Shown: positions 34,887 through 44,494, counted from the stretch's first letter. The stretch: 64,000 nt of DNA from Pseudomonas sp. MWU16-30317 (GCF_020515695.1 NZ_JAIWJA010000006.1:327959-391958), one strand, 5' to 3'. Notes: generated by a model from the letters alone, not told the origin. Numbers and translations are program-made.

Positions 34887-35447
34887 TCAGCGTGGCGGAT
34901 AGTTGGACATGATCAGGCCCACACTCTTGGCGATGCTGGCACTGCGCTCCGCCGGGCCCTGTGGCGCATCGCTGAGCACGCTGTCGCGGCTGCCGCGCCA
35001 CACCAGCTTGCCGTCGCGCGCGTCCAGCAGGTCGACCTGCAAGGTGGCGACACGGTAGTCGACGGTACGTGTTTCGTTATAGAAGCCTGCGCCCCAAGGC
35101 CCACCCCAAGGGCCGCCCCATGGTCCACCGTAAGGCGTGCTGATCTGCTGTTGACGGGTATCGACGATGTAATACGCCTGCACCAGCACATCGGTCTTGG
35201 CCCCAGGCTGTGCCAGGCGCAGCCCGCGCTGCTCGAGCTGGTCGCTGACCGACTGACGAATGCGTTGTTCGGTGAGGTCACTTTTGATACGCGGGTCATC
35301 TGGACGGTATTGCAGCGCCGGGGTTTTCCACGCCCAGCTGCGATAAGCGCCGAAGTCACGGCTGGCGTCGAAGTCGAGGTTGGCCTGTTGGGTCTGGCAG
35401 GCCGTCAACAGCAGCGCAAAGGCCAATAACGCAATACGACTGAACAT
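34887..35447 (-). CDS. DUF4136 lipoprotein, copy B
   Basis: A 186-aa protein with a lipoprotein signal (LLTAC, Cys17) and a DUF4136 domain (DFDASRDFGAYRSWAW near the start, LQVDLLDARDGKLVWRGS near the end). A WGGPWGGPWGAG glycine-tryptophan repeat lies mid-protein. A paralogue of the next upstream gene, which ends 17 bases before it. Probably an outer-membrane or periplasmic lipoprotein of unknown role. Confidence 0.83.
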   Translation of the reverse strand: MFSRIALLAFALLLTACQTQQANLDFDASRDFGAYRSWAWKTPALQYRPDDPRIKSDLTEQRIRQSVSDQLEQRGLRLAQPGAKTDVLVQAYYIVDTRQQQISTPYGGPWGGPWGGPWGAGFYNETRTVDYRVATLQVDLLDARDGKLVWRGSRDSVLSDAPQGPAERSASIAKSVGLIMSNYPPR

Positions 35448-35464
35448 GGGGTGTCTCCACGAAC

Positions 35465-36079
35465 TCAACTGGGAGGATAGGCCATCAGGGCTTTTTCCAC
35501 GGCTTGGCGCAATGCGTCGGCGCGCTGGCTCTCACTGCCCTGGGTGCCGGTCTCGGCGCTGGCACTCCACAGGGGTTGGCCACTGGCGCCATCGTACAAC
35601 TGGATGCGGACGACGAGTACCTGGATTTCATATGTGCGTGTAACTGGCGGCGGCCCGTAGGCGCCATAGCCATAGGGGCCGCGAGGACCGTAGCCTGGGC
35701 CGTAGCCACCGCCGTAGCCGTAATCCTCGGTGACTTGCTGCAGGCGGCGCTCGACATGCAGGTCTGCAGCCACGCGCAGGTCAGGGATGCCACTGCGGGC
35801 CGGGCGCAGACCGCGTTGATCCAGGCCATTGCTGACCGCCTCGGCAATCTGCGCCGGGTCGGCCAGGTTGCTGCCGACCGGCAGTTGATTGTTGACCCAG
35901 GCCCAATTGCGGTAGCGCCCGTAGTCGCGTGGCGCCGCCGGGTAGGCACTGGCATCGAAGGTTTGCGCAGCCTGCGGTGGCGCGGGCGGCAAGGGATTGG
36001 AGCTGGCGACATACGGGTTGGGGCTCTGGCAGGCGGCCAGGCCCAGGCACAACAATACGACAGCGAAACGGCGTGGCAT
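35465..36079 (-). CDS. DUF4136 lipoprotein, copy A
   Basis: A 204-aa protein with lipobox LAAC (Cys17) and a DUF4136 fold (FDASAYPAAPRDYGRYRNWAW; IQLYDGASGQPLWSAS). The central insert is very rich in Gly and Tyr (YGYGGGYGPGYGPRGPYGYG). Shares its layout with copy B directly downstream, so the pair arose by tandem duplication. It starts 13 bases after the end of cmoM. Confidence 0.83.
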   Translation of the reverse strand: MPRRFAVVLLCLGLAACQSPNPYVASSNPLPPAPPQAAQTFDASAYPAAPRDYGRYRNWAWVNNQLPVGSNLADPAQIAEAVSNGLDQRGLRPARSGIPDLRVAADLHVERRLQQVTEDYGYGGGYGPGYGPRGPYGYGAYGPPPVTRTYEIQVLVVRIQLYDGASGQPLWSASAETGTQGSESQRADALRQAVEKALMAYPPS

Positions 36080-36092
36080 CAGGGTTCTCCCG

Positions 36093-36848
36093 TCAATTGG
36101 CCAGTGGCCGACAGATCCAGTGCAGATAACGCCCCAGCCCGGCGAAGGCCGGATGGCGGCGGTGAGCCAGTTCCATGTCCAGCAAGTCGGCGAGCGCCGC
36201 CTTGTCTTGAAAGTCTCTGGGCATGTAATCGTGAAAAACCCGCACGCCGCTGGAAGATTCGACTCGCCAGGCGCTGGCGAGTTGCGTGGCCAGCTCGCGA
36301 GGGTCCAGGGGCATTTGCGGGGTCAGGCTTTGTTTCATGCCGGCCAGGCTGTCGCCGCGCAACTTGCGAAAGTGGCCCTTGAGCAGATTGCGATAGACCA
36401 GCGCGTCACGGTTGTAGAACGCCAGCGACAGCCAGCCACCGGTCGCAGTGAAGTGCTGCAGCACCGGCAGGATGGCATGGGGTTCGGCCAGCCACTCGAG
36501 CACTGCGTGGCAGATCACCAGATCGTAGCGCTCATCCAGCAAGCCGGGCAGCGCCTGCCAAGGCGCATGGATGAACGTCGCCTCGAGCCCGGCTTCGGCG
36601 AAGCGCTGGCGTGCGCCTTCGAGCATTGGCGCCGCCGGTTCGGCGAGGGTGACCGCGTGCCCCTGCTGGGCCAGCCACAGCGACATGTGGCCAAGGCCGG
36701 CACCGATATCGAGCACCCGTAACGGACGGGTGGGCAACGCTTCGCTCAGGTCGGCCTGGAGCACGGCCAGGCGAATGGCGCCTTTGGCGCCGCCGTAGAT
36801 TTTCTCGGCGAAGCGGGTGGCCAGTTCATCGAAATGGCGGTCTTTCAT
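36093..36848 (-). CDS. cmoM: tRNA 5-carboxymethoxyuridine methyltransferase CmoM
   Basis: A 251-aa SAM methyltransferase starting MKDRHFDELATRFAEKIYGG, close to E. coli CmoM in layout. Motifs: SAM loop VLDIGAGLGHMSL (about 44-56), FHAVLEW-like CHAVLEWLAEP, LSLAFYN, and SGVRVFHDY. It methylates the wobble cmo5U to mcmo5U in tRNA. It overlaps the upstream MazG-like gene by 4 bases. Confidence 0.88.
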   Translation of the reverse strand: MKDRHFDELATRFAEKIYGGAKGAIRLAVLQADLSEALPTRPLRVLDIGAGLGHMSLWLAQQGHAVTLAEPAAPMLEGARQRFAEAGLEATFIHAPWQALPGLLDERYDLVICHAVLEWLAEPHAILPVLQHFTATGGWLSLAFYNRDALVYRNLLKGHFRKLRGDSLAGMKQSLTPQMPLDPRELATQLASAWRVESSSGVRVFHDYMPRDFQDKAALADLLDMELAHRRHPAFAGLGRYLHWICRPLAN

Positions 36849-37150
36849 TGGGCGAAGCGCCGTTCGCTGTCGGCCAGTTTGCTGCGCACGACCGCGTCCA
36901 TGTCCAGCCCCAGTTCGCTGCACAGCAGCAACAGATAGAGGACGATATCGCCCACCTCTTGGCCGGCATGGGCCAATTGCTCGGGGGGCAGGCTGCGTGA
37001 CTGGTCTTCGCTGAGCCATTGGAAGATTTCTACCAGCTCGGCCATCTCCACGCTGGCGGCCATGGCCAGGTTTTTCGGGCTGTGAAATTGACGCCAGTCG
37101 TTATTGTCGCGGATGCGATGCAGGCGTTTGGTAAGTTCGACGAGGTTCAT
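36845..37150 (-). CDS. MazG-like nucleotide pyrophosphohydrolase
   Basis: A 101-aa all-helical protein with the MazG metal-binding pattern: MAASVEMAELVEIFQWL (E-x2-E) followed by QEVGDIVLYLLLLC (E-x2-D). Similar in size to RS21-C6/DCTPP-type house-cleaning pyrophosphatases, which remove non-canonical dNTPs. Coupled to cmoM by an ATGA overlap. Confidence 0.85.
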   Translation of the reverse strand: MNLVELTKRLHRIRDNNDWRQFHSPKNLAMAASVEMAELVEIFQWLSEDQSRSLPPEQLAHAGQEVGDIVLYLLLLCSELGLDMDAVVRSKLADSERRFAQ

Positions 37151-37230
37151 GGGGCGGGCTCCTGAAGGTGCATAGCTTCAGGGGGAAACGGAGCCGAATC
37201 AAGCGCGCTCGTTCAGCCTTCATGGCGAAT

Positions 37231-37830
37231 TTATGCGAGCAGGCTGCTCCACGCCGAAATCAACAGCACCACCGCCAGAATCTTGTTCAAACGGCCTAGC
37301 GCAGCGGGTGATTTCAGCCAGCGCGCGGAGCCGGCGCCAAGCAATGCCCAGCTGCCCATGCAAGGCATCGCCACCAGGAAAAACGTCAGCGACAGCCACG
37401 CCACTTCGCGGCCCTGGTCAGTGGTGCTGGTGGTGAACACGCTGATGACCGCCAGCGCCATCATCCAGGTCTTTGGATTGACCAATTGCAGGCTGGCGGC
37501 ATCGACCAGCCCGAACTTGCGCGGGGAATCCTTGGCGCTCAGGGCCTCGGCGGGGCTGGCGTAGATCTTCCAGGCCAACCAGGTCAGCCAGAGCAGGCCG
37601 ACGGCGGTCATTGCCAGATGCACGCCCGGGACTTTGAGCAACGATTCGCCCAGGCCCGTGCCCACGGCCAGGACCAGCAGCGCGGCGCCACCGCAGGCGC
37701 CCAGCACGCTCGGCAGTGAGGCCAGCAGGCCGTAACGGGCGGCGTTGCTGAGGACCAGGATATTGGTTGGCCCTGGAGTGATCGAGGACACGAAGGCGAA
37801 CAGCAGAAACGGCAGCAAGGTGGAGGGCAT
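37231..37830 (-). CDS. LysE/RhtB family amino-acid exporter
   Basis: A 199-aa inner-membrane protein with six hydrophobic helices and the family signature SSITPGPTNILVLSNAARYG at the N-terminus. It is expected to export an amino acid or derivative. It lies just downstream of an AraC-family regulator on the same strand, a common exporter-regulator pairing. Confidence 0.88.
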   Translation of the reverse strand: MPSTLLPFLLFAFVSSITPGPTNILVLSNAARYGLLASLPSVLGACGGAALLVLAVGTGLGESLLKVPGVHLAMTAVGLLWLTWLAWKIYASPAEALSAKDSPRKFGLVDAASLQLVNPKTWMMALAVISVFTTSTTDQGREVAWLSLTFFLVAMPCMGSWALLGAGSARWLKSPAALGRLNKILAVVLLISAWSSLLA

Positions 37831-37883
37831 GGCAGTCAGGCTCTGTGGCGTGTAGAAACGTCATGGTGCCTTGGCCAAGGGGG

Positions 37884-38720
37884 TCAGTCTGGAAGGTTTG
37901 AGCAGCGTTTGCGGTAGGCCGCCGGGCTGATGCCATAGGCGCGCACGAACCAGCGGCCCAGATGGCTTTGATCGGCAAAGCCGAGGTCGCTGGCCACTTG
38001 CGCCGGGAAGTCGCCGTTGGCCAATTGCCGACGTGCCTTGGCCAGGCGCAGTTGTACCAGGTAGGCATGGGGCGGGAGGCCGAAAGCGGCCTTGAACGCG
38101 CGGGTCAGGCGAAAGCGGTCGACGTTGCAGGCCTGCGCCAGCTCGTCCAGCCCCACGTCCTGATGCACATTGGCCTGCAGATAATCCCGGGCGCGCAAGG
38201 CCACGAGTGGCAGACGCGGGTCAGGATTGTGCCGCTTGCGCCAATGGAGATGGCCGGTCAACTGTTCCAGCAGGCGATCGAGCGCACTTTGCCGCACGAT
38301 CAGCAGCTCTTGGCTGTGCAGTGCAGCGAAGGCGTCGGCGATGGCCTGGCTCAGGCGCGGATCACGGGTGAGGTTTTGCGCGAAGGCCAGCACCTGTTGC
38401 GCGGGGGCATCTTCGAACAACTGGCTCAGCTCGCGCTCGATCCAGTGCGGCTCAAGGTAAAGCATTCGATAGGTGAAGCCTTCCTCGGTGGGCGCATCTC
38501 CATCGTGGATATCTCCTGGTTCCAGCAGGAATATCTGCCCGGGCGTGCTGGCGTGCTTCTGCCGTCGGCAATGAAACTGCTGCACGCCTTGCTCGGTAAA
38601 GCCCACCAGATAGCTGTCGTGCCAGTGTGGGTCGTAGGCATGGCCCTTGAAATGCGCGCGCAGGGTCTCGATCCCGGTGCTCCGGTCCTGGCTGAGATCG
38701 ATCCAGTTGTGTGCGTTCAT
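37884..38720 (-). CDS. AraC family transcriptional regulator
   Basis: A 278-aa protein. An N-terminal cupin-like sensor (HWHDSYLVGFTEQG, LLEPGDIHDGD) is followed by a C-terminal double helix-turn-helix (LDELAQACNVDRFRLTRAFK; VASDLGFADQSHLGRWFVRA). Probably controls the adjacent LysE-type exporter gene, whose start is 53 bases downstream. Confidence 0.88.
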   Translation of the reverse strand: MNAHNWIDLSQDRSTGIETLRAHFKGHAYDPHWHDSYLVGFTEQGVQQFHCRRQKHASTPGQIFLLEPGDIHDGDAPTEEGFTYRMLYLEPHWIERELSQLFEDAPAQQVLAFAQNLTRDPRLSQAIADAFAALHSQELLIVRQSALDRLLEQLTGHLHWRKRHNPDPRLPLVALRARDYLQANVHQDVGLDELAQACNVDRFRLTRAFKAAFGLPPHAYLVQLRLAKARRQLANGDFPAQVASDLGFADQSHLGRWFVRAYGISPAAYRKRCSNLPD

Positions 38721-38838
38721 GGGTTCATGGCAGCGGTTGTGACGGGCAGGTAGTTATCGAGGGATACGGTGCGCCAGTCTAGAAGTTTTGTGCAAGCCCG
38801 CTGCGACCAGATGGCAGGCGCCATCTGGTCAGTCACCC

Positions 38839-39867
38839 TCACGCCGGGCTGGTGGCCTCTTCATCACCACTCAGCACGCCGGACTTCAGCCGGTTCGAGT
38901 AGTTTTCCGCCATGATCGAGCAGACGATCAACTGCAGCGGGTGGTAGATCATGATCGGCAGCAGAATCAGACCCAGCCCGGGGTTGTTGCCGAAAATCAG
39001 CGCGGCCATGGGCGCACCGGCTGCCAGTGATTTCTTGCTCGCGCAGAACACCGCCGCCACTTCATCGGCATGCTTGAATTTGAGCAGCTTGGCGGTACGG
39101 GTCGTGAGCGTCAGGATCAACGCCAGCAGAATGGCCACGCCAACGAAGGCGGTGAGAATCACCGAGGTGCCTTGTTGGTGCCACATCCCTGAGGTCATCG
39201 AGCCGCAGAACGCCGAGTAGACCAGCAGCAGGATGACCACTTTGTCGATGATGTTGGTGTAGCGCTTGTGGCGGGCAAAGAACTTGCCGAACAGCGGCCG
39301 TACCAACTGCCCGAGGACCAGTGGCAACAGCAGCATGGCGCAAAGGTCGATCAGCGTAGAACCCAGGTCGATACCCCCGGCGCCAGAGCCGAGCACCAGG
39401 CTCACCAGCCACGGCGTGATGAAAATACCCAGGACGCTGGACGCGCTGGCATTGAGAATCGCTGCGGGCACATTGCCGCCTGCGCTGCCGGTCAAGGCCA
39501 CCGAAGACGAAATAGTCGACGGCAGCGCGCACAGGTAGAGGAAGCCGAGCATCAGCAGGGCCGGGATCTGCGTGCCCAGGGTGACCTTGCACAGCAGCCA
39601 CAACAATGGAAACACCACGAAGGTGAAGCCCTGCACCATGATGTGCAGGCGCCAGTTCTTGAGGCCATGGCCGATCTGTTCGCTGGACAGGTTGACACCG
39701 TGCAGGAAGAACACCAAGAACACGCCGATATTGATCACTACCTCGGCGTGCATGCCTCCGCCCTTGCTGCCGAAGCTCGGGAACAAGTAAGCCAGCAGGG
39801 TGGCGAGCAACATGCCGCAAAGGAACCAGTCGGTTACCACGCGTTTGAAATGACGGAAAATATGCAT
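38839..39867 (-). CDS. Bile acid:sodium symporter family (YfeH-like) transporter
   Basis: A 342-aa inner-membrane protein with about 10 helices. The motifs LPSTISSSVALTGSAGGN and FCASKKSLAAGAPMA are those of the SBF-like/YfeH branch of the BASS superfamily. Start at 39867 (MHIFRHFKRVVTDWFLCGML); longer in-frame starts reach into the divergent promoter. Substrate unknown. Transcribed divergently from the AraC gene at 39954, its likely regulator. Confidence 0.88.
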   Translation of the reverse strand: MHIFRHFKRVVTDWFLCGMLLATLLAYLFPSFGSKGGGMHAEVVINIGVFLVFFLHGVNLSSEQIGHGLKNWRLHIMVQGFTFVVFPLLWLLCKVTLGTQIPALLMLGFLYLCALPSTISSSVALTGSAGGNVPAAILNASASSVLGIFITPWLVSLVLGSGAGGIDLGSTLIDLCAMLLLPLVLGQLVRPLFGKFFARHKRYTNIIDKVVILLLVYSAFCGSMTSGMWHQQGTSVILTAFVGVAILLALILTLTTRTAKLLKFKHADEVAAVFCASKKSLAAGAPMAALIFGNNPGLGLILLPIMIYHPLQLIVCSIMAENYSNRLKSGVLSGDEEATSPA

Positions 39868-39953
39868 GACAAGACCTGAAACGGATTTGTAATTAAGGTA
39901 GAGCGAGGATAACGTGGCACAACTTCCGCCGTCTTGCGACATAAGGCCAATCG

Positions 39954-40745
39954 ATGCCGACTAACGGACATCTTGGTGAAGCGCGCAGCGTCCCCACCCT
40001 CAGCCGCTTGCCTCGCCCCCTCTACGCCCGCGCCGAAAGCCTGCGGGCTGGCTCCTGGACGCCCCGGCATCGACACGCCTGGGTGCAGTTTTCCTACGCT
40101 ATCAGTGGCGTGTTGGGCGTCCATACCGACGAAGGCAGTTTTTATGCGCCCCCCCAATGGGGTGTGTGGATCCCGGGCGGTCTGGAGCATGAAGTTACCA
40201 CGTCGACCCGTGCCGAAATGCGCAGCTTGTATGTCGGTATCGAGCACTCCCGCTGGGCGCCATCGCGCTGTCGGGTGCTGGAAGTCACGGCGCTGGCCCG
40301 AGAGATGATCAAGGCTTTCTGCGAGCTGCCAGTCGAATATCCGCAAGGCGATACGGCTGAATCGCGCTTGGTGGCGGTGCTTCTGGATCAACTGGCGGGG
40401 CTGCCTGAAGTCCAGTTTTCGCTGCCTTTGCCGCAGCACCCCCGTCTGCTGTCGGTGTGCAATCAGTTGATCGAGCAACCCGACAACGCCTTGACTCTGG
40501 GCGAATGGGCTGCGCACATGGGCACCTCGGAAAAAACCTTGATGCGCTGGTTCCAGAAGGAAACCGGCTTGAGTTTTCGGGCCTGGCGCCAGCGCATGCG
40601 TCTGCTGTCGTCGCTCAATGTTCTAGAGGAAGGCGGAAACGTTACCCGCGCGGCGTTGTCCAGTGGATATGAGTCAACTTCGGCCTTTATCGCAGCGTTC
40701 AAAGGGCTGTTCGGGGCGACCCCGGGCGAGTTGTTCAAGCCCTGA
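39954..40745 (+). CDS. AraC family transcriptional regulator divergent from the BASS transporter
   Basis: A 263-aa protein with an N-terminal AraC-type cupin (TPRHRHAWVQFSYAISGVLG, IPGGLEHEV) and a C-terminal AraC DNA-binding domain (WAAHMGTSEKTLMRWFQKET; ALSSGYESTSAFIAAFKGLF). The 86-bp shared intergenic region with the transporter gene suggests local control. Confidence 0.9.
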   Translation: MPTNGHLGEARSVPTLSRLPRPLYARAESLRAGSWTPRHRHAWVQFSYAISGVLGVHTDEGSFYAPPQWGVWIPGGLEHEVTTSTRAEMRSLYVGIEHSRWAPSRCRVLEVTALAREMIKAFCELPVEYPQGDTAESRLVAVLLDQLAGLPEVQFSLPLPQHPRLLSVCNQLIEQPDNALTLGEWAAHMGTSEKTLMRWFQKETGLSFRAWRQRMRLLSSLNVLEEGGNVTRAALSSGYESTSAFIAAFKGLFGATPGELFKP

Positions 40746-40889
40746 GTCGCAGATTTCTGGCGAAATTGGCCGAGGCTTTGCATTCTGTAATCACGGCAAG
40801 GTCGGAATCCTTGCCGGGCTGTGAGAGGATGGCTCGTCAATCGAGAGCATTTCGCGTGTTTGGCCACAAAGGACCCAGAATAAAAGCTG

Positions 40890-41783
40890 ATGAAGACTCC
40901 AAAACGCATTGAACCCCTGGTCGAGGACGGCCTGGTCGACGAAGTGCTGCGTCCACTCATGAGTGGTAAGGAAGCAGCGGTCTATGTAGTGCGCTGTGGT
41001 AATGAACTGCGCTGCGCCAAGGTCTATAAGGAGGCCAACAAACGAAGTTTCCGCCAGGCGGCCGAATATCAGGAAGGCCGCAAGGTACGCAACAGTCGCC
41101 AGGCGCGGGCCATGGCGAAAGGCACCAAGTACGGGCGCAAGGAAACCGAAGACGCCTGGCAGAATGCCGAGGTTGCGGCGCTGTTCCGTCTGGCCAGTGC
41201 GGGCGTGCGGGTGCCCAAGCCATTCGATTTTCTCGATGGCGTGTTGCTGATGGAACTGGTGGCCGACGAGTACGGCGATGCAGCACCGCGGCTGAACGAC
41301 GTGGTTCTGGAGCCTGATCAGGCCCGCGAATACCACGAGTTCCTGATCCGTCAGATCGTGCTGATGCTGTGCACTGGTCTGGTGCACGGCGACCTCTCGG
41401 AGTTCAATGTGCTGGTCGGGCCGTCGGGGCCGGTGATCATCGATTTGCCCCAGGCGGTAGATGCGGCGGGCAACAACCACGCGTTTACGATGCTGGAGCG
41501 TGATGTAGGCAACATGGCCAGCTACTTCGGTCGTTTTGCTCCGGAACTCAGGCAGACCCGCTACGCCAAGGAAATGTGGGCACTGTACGAAGCCGGCTCG
41601 CTGCACCCTGGCAGTGTGCTCACCGGTGAGTTCGCCGAAGAGGACATCGAGGCGGATGTCGGCGGCGTGATGCGCGAGATCGAAGCTGCGCGTCTTGATG
41701 AGGCGCGTCGCCAGGCCATTCGGGCGGCGGACGACAAGCCGGCGGACAAGTCCGAAGAGCCACCGCCGCCCTGGATGCAGTGA
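40890..41783 (+). CDS. RIO-type serine protein kinase
   Basis: A 297-aa RIO kinase. Visible elements: flexible glycine-poor loop SGKEAAVYVVRC with ATP Lys in CAKVYK, catalytic HGDLSEFNVL, and metal-binding IIDLPQAV. Matches the position and layout of PA4780 upstream of cueR in P. aeruginosa. Bacterial RIO kinases have been proposed to act on ribosome or stress functions; the target here is unknown. Convergent with cueR, 6 bases apart. Confidence 0.88.
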   Translation: MKTPKRIEPLVEDGLVDEVLRPLMSGKEAAVYVVRCGNELRCAKVYKEANKRSFRQAAEYQEGRKVRNSRQARAMAKGTKYGRKETEDAWQNAEVAALFRLASAGVRVPKPFDFLDGVLLMELVADEYGDAAPRLNDVVLEPDQAREYHEFLIRQIVLMLCTGLVHGDLSEFNVLVGPSGPVIIDLPQAVDAAGNNHAFTMLERDVGNMASYFGRFAPELRQTRYAKEMWALYEAGSLHPGSVLTGEFAEEDIEADVGGVMREIEAARLDEARRQAIRAADDKPADKSEEPPPPWMQ

Positions 41784-41789
41784 CGCGGA

Positions 41790-42203
41790 TCAGCGGCGGG
41801 CGGCTTGGTGACAGCCGCTCGAAGCGAGGTCCGCGAGGATCGGGCAATCTGGTCGGTCGTCGCCCTGGCAGTGGCTGACCAGATTTTGCAAGGTGTCCCG
41901 TAGGCCGAGCAACTCGTCGATGCGCCGGTTGAGGGTTTCGATGTGTAGCCCGGCCAGCGCTTTGACGTCGGCGCTGGCGCGACCCCGGTCTTGCCACAGC
42001 GTCAGCAAGCGGCCGATTTCCTCCAGCGAAAAACCCAGATCCCGCGAGCGTTTGATGAACGCCAGCGTGTGCAGGTCTTCGCTCCGATAAATGCGATAGC
42101 CGCTGTCGGTGCGGTGGGCAGCCTTGAGCATCCCGGTGGCTTCGTAATGGCGGATCATTTTTGCACTGAGGCCGCTTTCGCGGGCAGCCTGACCAATGTT
42201 CAC
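41790..42203 (-). CDS. cueR: Cu(I)-responsive MerR-family activator CueR
   Basis: A 137-aa protein with an N-terminal MerR winged helix (MNIGQAARESGLSAKMIRHY) and two Cu(I)-ligand cysteines at exactly 112 and 120 (CQGDDRPDC), the CueR spacing. It senses cytosolic copper and untwists 19-bp-spacer promoters. GTG start at 42203 overlaps the copA stop by 4 bases, so it is made from the copA transcript. Confidence 0.95.
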   Translation of the reverse strand: MNIGQAARESGLSAKMIRHYEATGMLKAAHRTDSGYRIYRSEDLHTLAFIKRSRDLGFSLEEIGRLLTLWQDRGRASADVKALAGLHIETLNRRIDELLGLRDTLQNLVSHCQGDDRPDCPILADLASSGCHQAARR

Positions 42204-44434
42204 GTGCGTTCTCCTGCTTCGGGGTCGACGTCATTGTGCAGCTGCGGTTTCCAGGTATTCAACAGCAGCGCGTTGCAGACCACGCTGACGCTCGATAACG
42301 CCATGGCCGCGCCCGCAAGCATGGGGTTGAGCACGCCGAAGGCCGCCAGCGGGATGCCGATCAGGTTATAGATAAACGCCCAGAACAGATTCTGCCGGAT
42401 CTTCGCGCAGGTCCGCCGACTGATATCCAACGCGGCAGCCACCCATTGCGGATCATCGCGCATCAAGGTGATACCCGCCGCCTGAATGGCGACGTCGGTG
42501 CCGCTGCCCATGGCGATGCCGATGTCGGCGCTGGCCAGCGCGGGTGCGTCGTTTATGCCATCGCCGACCATCGCCACTCGAAGTGACAGGCGCAGTTTCC
42601 GGATCGCCTCGGCCTTGTCGGCCGGCAACACCTGAGCATGCACCTTGTCGGCATCGATTCCCAGGGCCGTGGCGACGGCCTCGGCGCTACCGCGATTGTC
42701 GCCGGTGAGCAGGTGCGTTTGCATTCCTTGCTGGCGCAGACATGTCAGTGCCGCCTTGGCGCCCGACTTGAGCGTGTCGCCGAACGCCAGCAGGCCCAGC
42801 ACCTGCGGCTGTGGGCTCACCTCGATCAACCACGACAGGGTGCGGCCCTGACTTTCCCATTTCTGTGCGGTGGCTTGTAGCGCGCCCGCCGACACGCGGT
42901 AATCGTCCAGCAGCCGTTGATTGCCGAGCAACAGATCGCGACCGCCCAGCGTCCCGCGAATACCGCGTCCGGCCAGGGTCTCGCTCTGTTGCGCGGCCTC
43001 AGGCTGCGTCGGGCAGCAAGCCAGAACGGCCCTGGCCAGAGGATGCTCGCTGCCACGTTGCAGGGCGGCAGCCTCGCGCAACAGACGTTGAAGATCATAC
43101 CCATCGATGGCTGCCACACTCATGTCGAGCAGTTCGGGATGCCCTGATGTCAGGGTGCCGGTCTTGTCAAATACCACGCAATCGATCTTGCTGGCGTGTT
43201 CGAGCGCCTCCGCATCCTTGATCAGAATGCCATGGCGCGCCGCCGCGCCCGTGCCGGCCATGATTGCCGTCGGTGTGGCCAGGCCCAAGGCACAGGGGCA
43301 GGCAATCACCAGGACGCTGACGGCATGCAATATGGCGATCTGCAACCCGGCGCCGCTGTACCACCAGCCCAGCAAGGTCAACAGCGCCAGCAGCAGGATC
43401 ACCGGGACGAACACCTGGCTGACCCGGTCCACCTGCTTCTGGATCGGGGCCTTGGCGCTTTGCGCGTCTTCGACCAACTGAATGATTTTCGCCAGCAAAG
43501 TCTGGGTGCCCACTGCTCGCGTCTCGACCCGCAATTGACCTTCGCCATTGATGGCCCCGGCGCTGACCGAATCGCCGGCTTGTTTGCTGACGGGCAGGCT
43601 TTCGCCGCTGATCAGGGCTTCGTCGGCGTGGCTGCGGCCGTCGATCACCACACCATCGACGGCAAAACGTTCTCCGGGTTTGACCCGTATCTGATCACCG
43701 AGCCGCAGCGCGTCGATAGCCACGCGCTCCTCCCGATCGCCAACCACCCGCACAGCAAAGCTCGGCCGTAGTGCCTGCAACGCGCGCAGGGCATCGGCAG
43801 TGCGCCGCTTGGCATGACTCTCCATGTACTTGCCCACCAGCACCAGCGCAATGACCACCGCCGAAGCCTCGAAATACAAATGGGGCGACTGGCCAGGTGC
43901 AGGCTGCAGCCATTGGTAGAAACTCAAACCGTAGCCCGCACTCGTGCCAATAGCCACCAGCAGGTCCATATTGCCCGCGCGGGCACGCACAGCCTTGTAG
44001 GCCGAGGTATAGAAGCGCGCGCCGATAATGAACTGCACCGGTGTCGCCAGGCCGAACTGCAGCCATGCCGGCAGCATGAAATGCACCCCTAGCGGCTGTA
44101 GCAACATGGGCAGCAACAGCGGGGCGGCGAGCAGGATAGCGGCGATCATCATCCAGCGCTCGTGGCGCAGGTGCCGCTGGTGGTTGGCTTCCTCGGCCTG
44201 GACGCTGACCGGCAGGTGTGCGGTATAGCCCGCGTGCATCACCGCATCGATCAGCGCGGCAGGCGGCAGCGCGCGCTGCAGTTGCACATGGGCGCGCTCG
44301 TTGGCCAGGTTGACGCTGACCTCGCTGACGCCATCGACCTTGCGCAGCGCACGTTCGACGCGACCGGCGCAGCTGGCGCAGGTCATGCCATCAATCGACA
44401 GATCGAAGGTAGTGGGGTGCATCGGGCTGGCCAT
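42200..44434 (-). CDS. copA: Copper-exporting P1B-type ATPase CopA
   Basis: A 744-aa membrane ATPase. One N-terminal metal-binding domain (GMTCASC, about 16-22), eight membrane helices, CPC in IACPCALGLATPTA, phosphorylation motif DKTGT, TGDN, and MVGDGINDAPAL hinge motif. It pumps Cu(I) from cytoplasm to periplasm. ATG 44434 has AAGAGGA at good spacing; an ATG three codons upstream is within that site. A CueR-type promoter lies 30-60 bp upstream. Confidence 0.96.
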   Translation of the reverse strand: MASPMHPTTFDLSIDGMTCASCAGRVERALRKVDGVSEVSVNLANERAHVQLQRALPPAALIDAVMHAGYTAHLPVSVQAEEANHQRHLRHERWMMIAAILLAAPLLLPMLLQPLGVHFMLPAWLQFGLATPVQFIIGARFYTSAYKAVRARAGNMDLLVAIGTSAGYGLSFYQWLQPAPGQSPHLYFEASAVVIALVLVGKYMESHAKRRTADALRALQALRPSFAVRVVGDREERVAIDALRLGDQIRVKPGERFAVDGVVIDGRSHADEALISGESLPVSKQAGDSVSAGAINGEGQLRVETRAVGTQTLLAKIIQLVEDAQSAKAPIQKQVDRVSQVFVPVILLLALLTLLGWWYSGAGLQIAILHAVSVLVIACPCALGLATPTAIMAGTGAAARHGILIKDAEALEHASKIDCVVFDKTGTLTSGHPELLDMSVAAIDGYDLQRLLREAAALQRGSEHPLARAVLACCPTQPEAAQQSETLAGRGIRGTLGGRDLLLGNQRLLDDYRVSAGALQATAQKWESQGRTLSWLIEVSPQPQVLGLLAFGDTLKSGAKAALTCLRQQGMQTHLLTGDNRGSAEAVATALGIDADKVHAQVLPADKAEAIRKLRLSLRVAMVGDGINDAPALASADIGIAMGSGTDVAIQAAGITLMRDDPQWVAAALDISRRTCAKIRQNLFWAFIYNLIGIPLAAFGVLNPMLAGAAMALSSVSVVCNALLLNTWKPQLHNDVDPEAGERT

Positions 44435-44463
44435 GGCGATCATCCTCTTGGCAGATGATCCAC

Positions 44464-44494
44464 AGCATCAACCTTGCCACGTGGGCAAGGTCAA
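44464..44494 (-). promoter_or_regulatory. CueR-dependent promoter of copA
   Basis: On the minus strand: -35 TTGACC (44494-44489), 19-bp spacer and -10-like GATGCT (44469-44464). The spacer contains the dyad ACCTTGCC...GGCAAGGT typical of CueR sites. The over-long 19-bp spacer is the hallmark of MerR-family activation. It sits 30 bases before the copA start. Confidence 0.85.
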
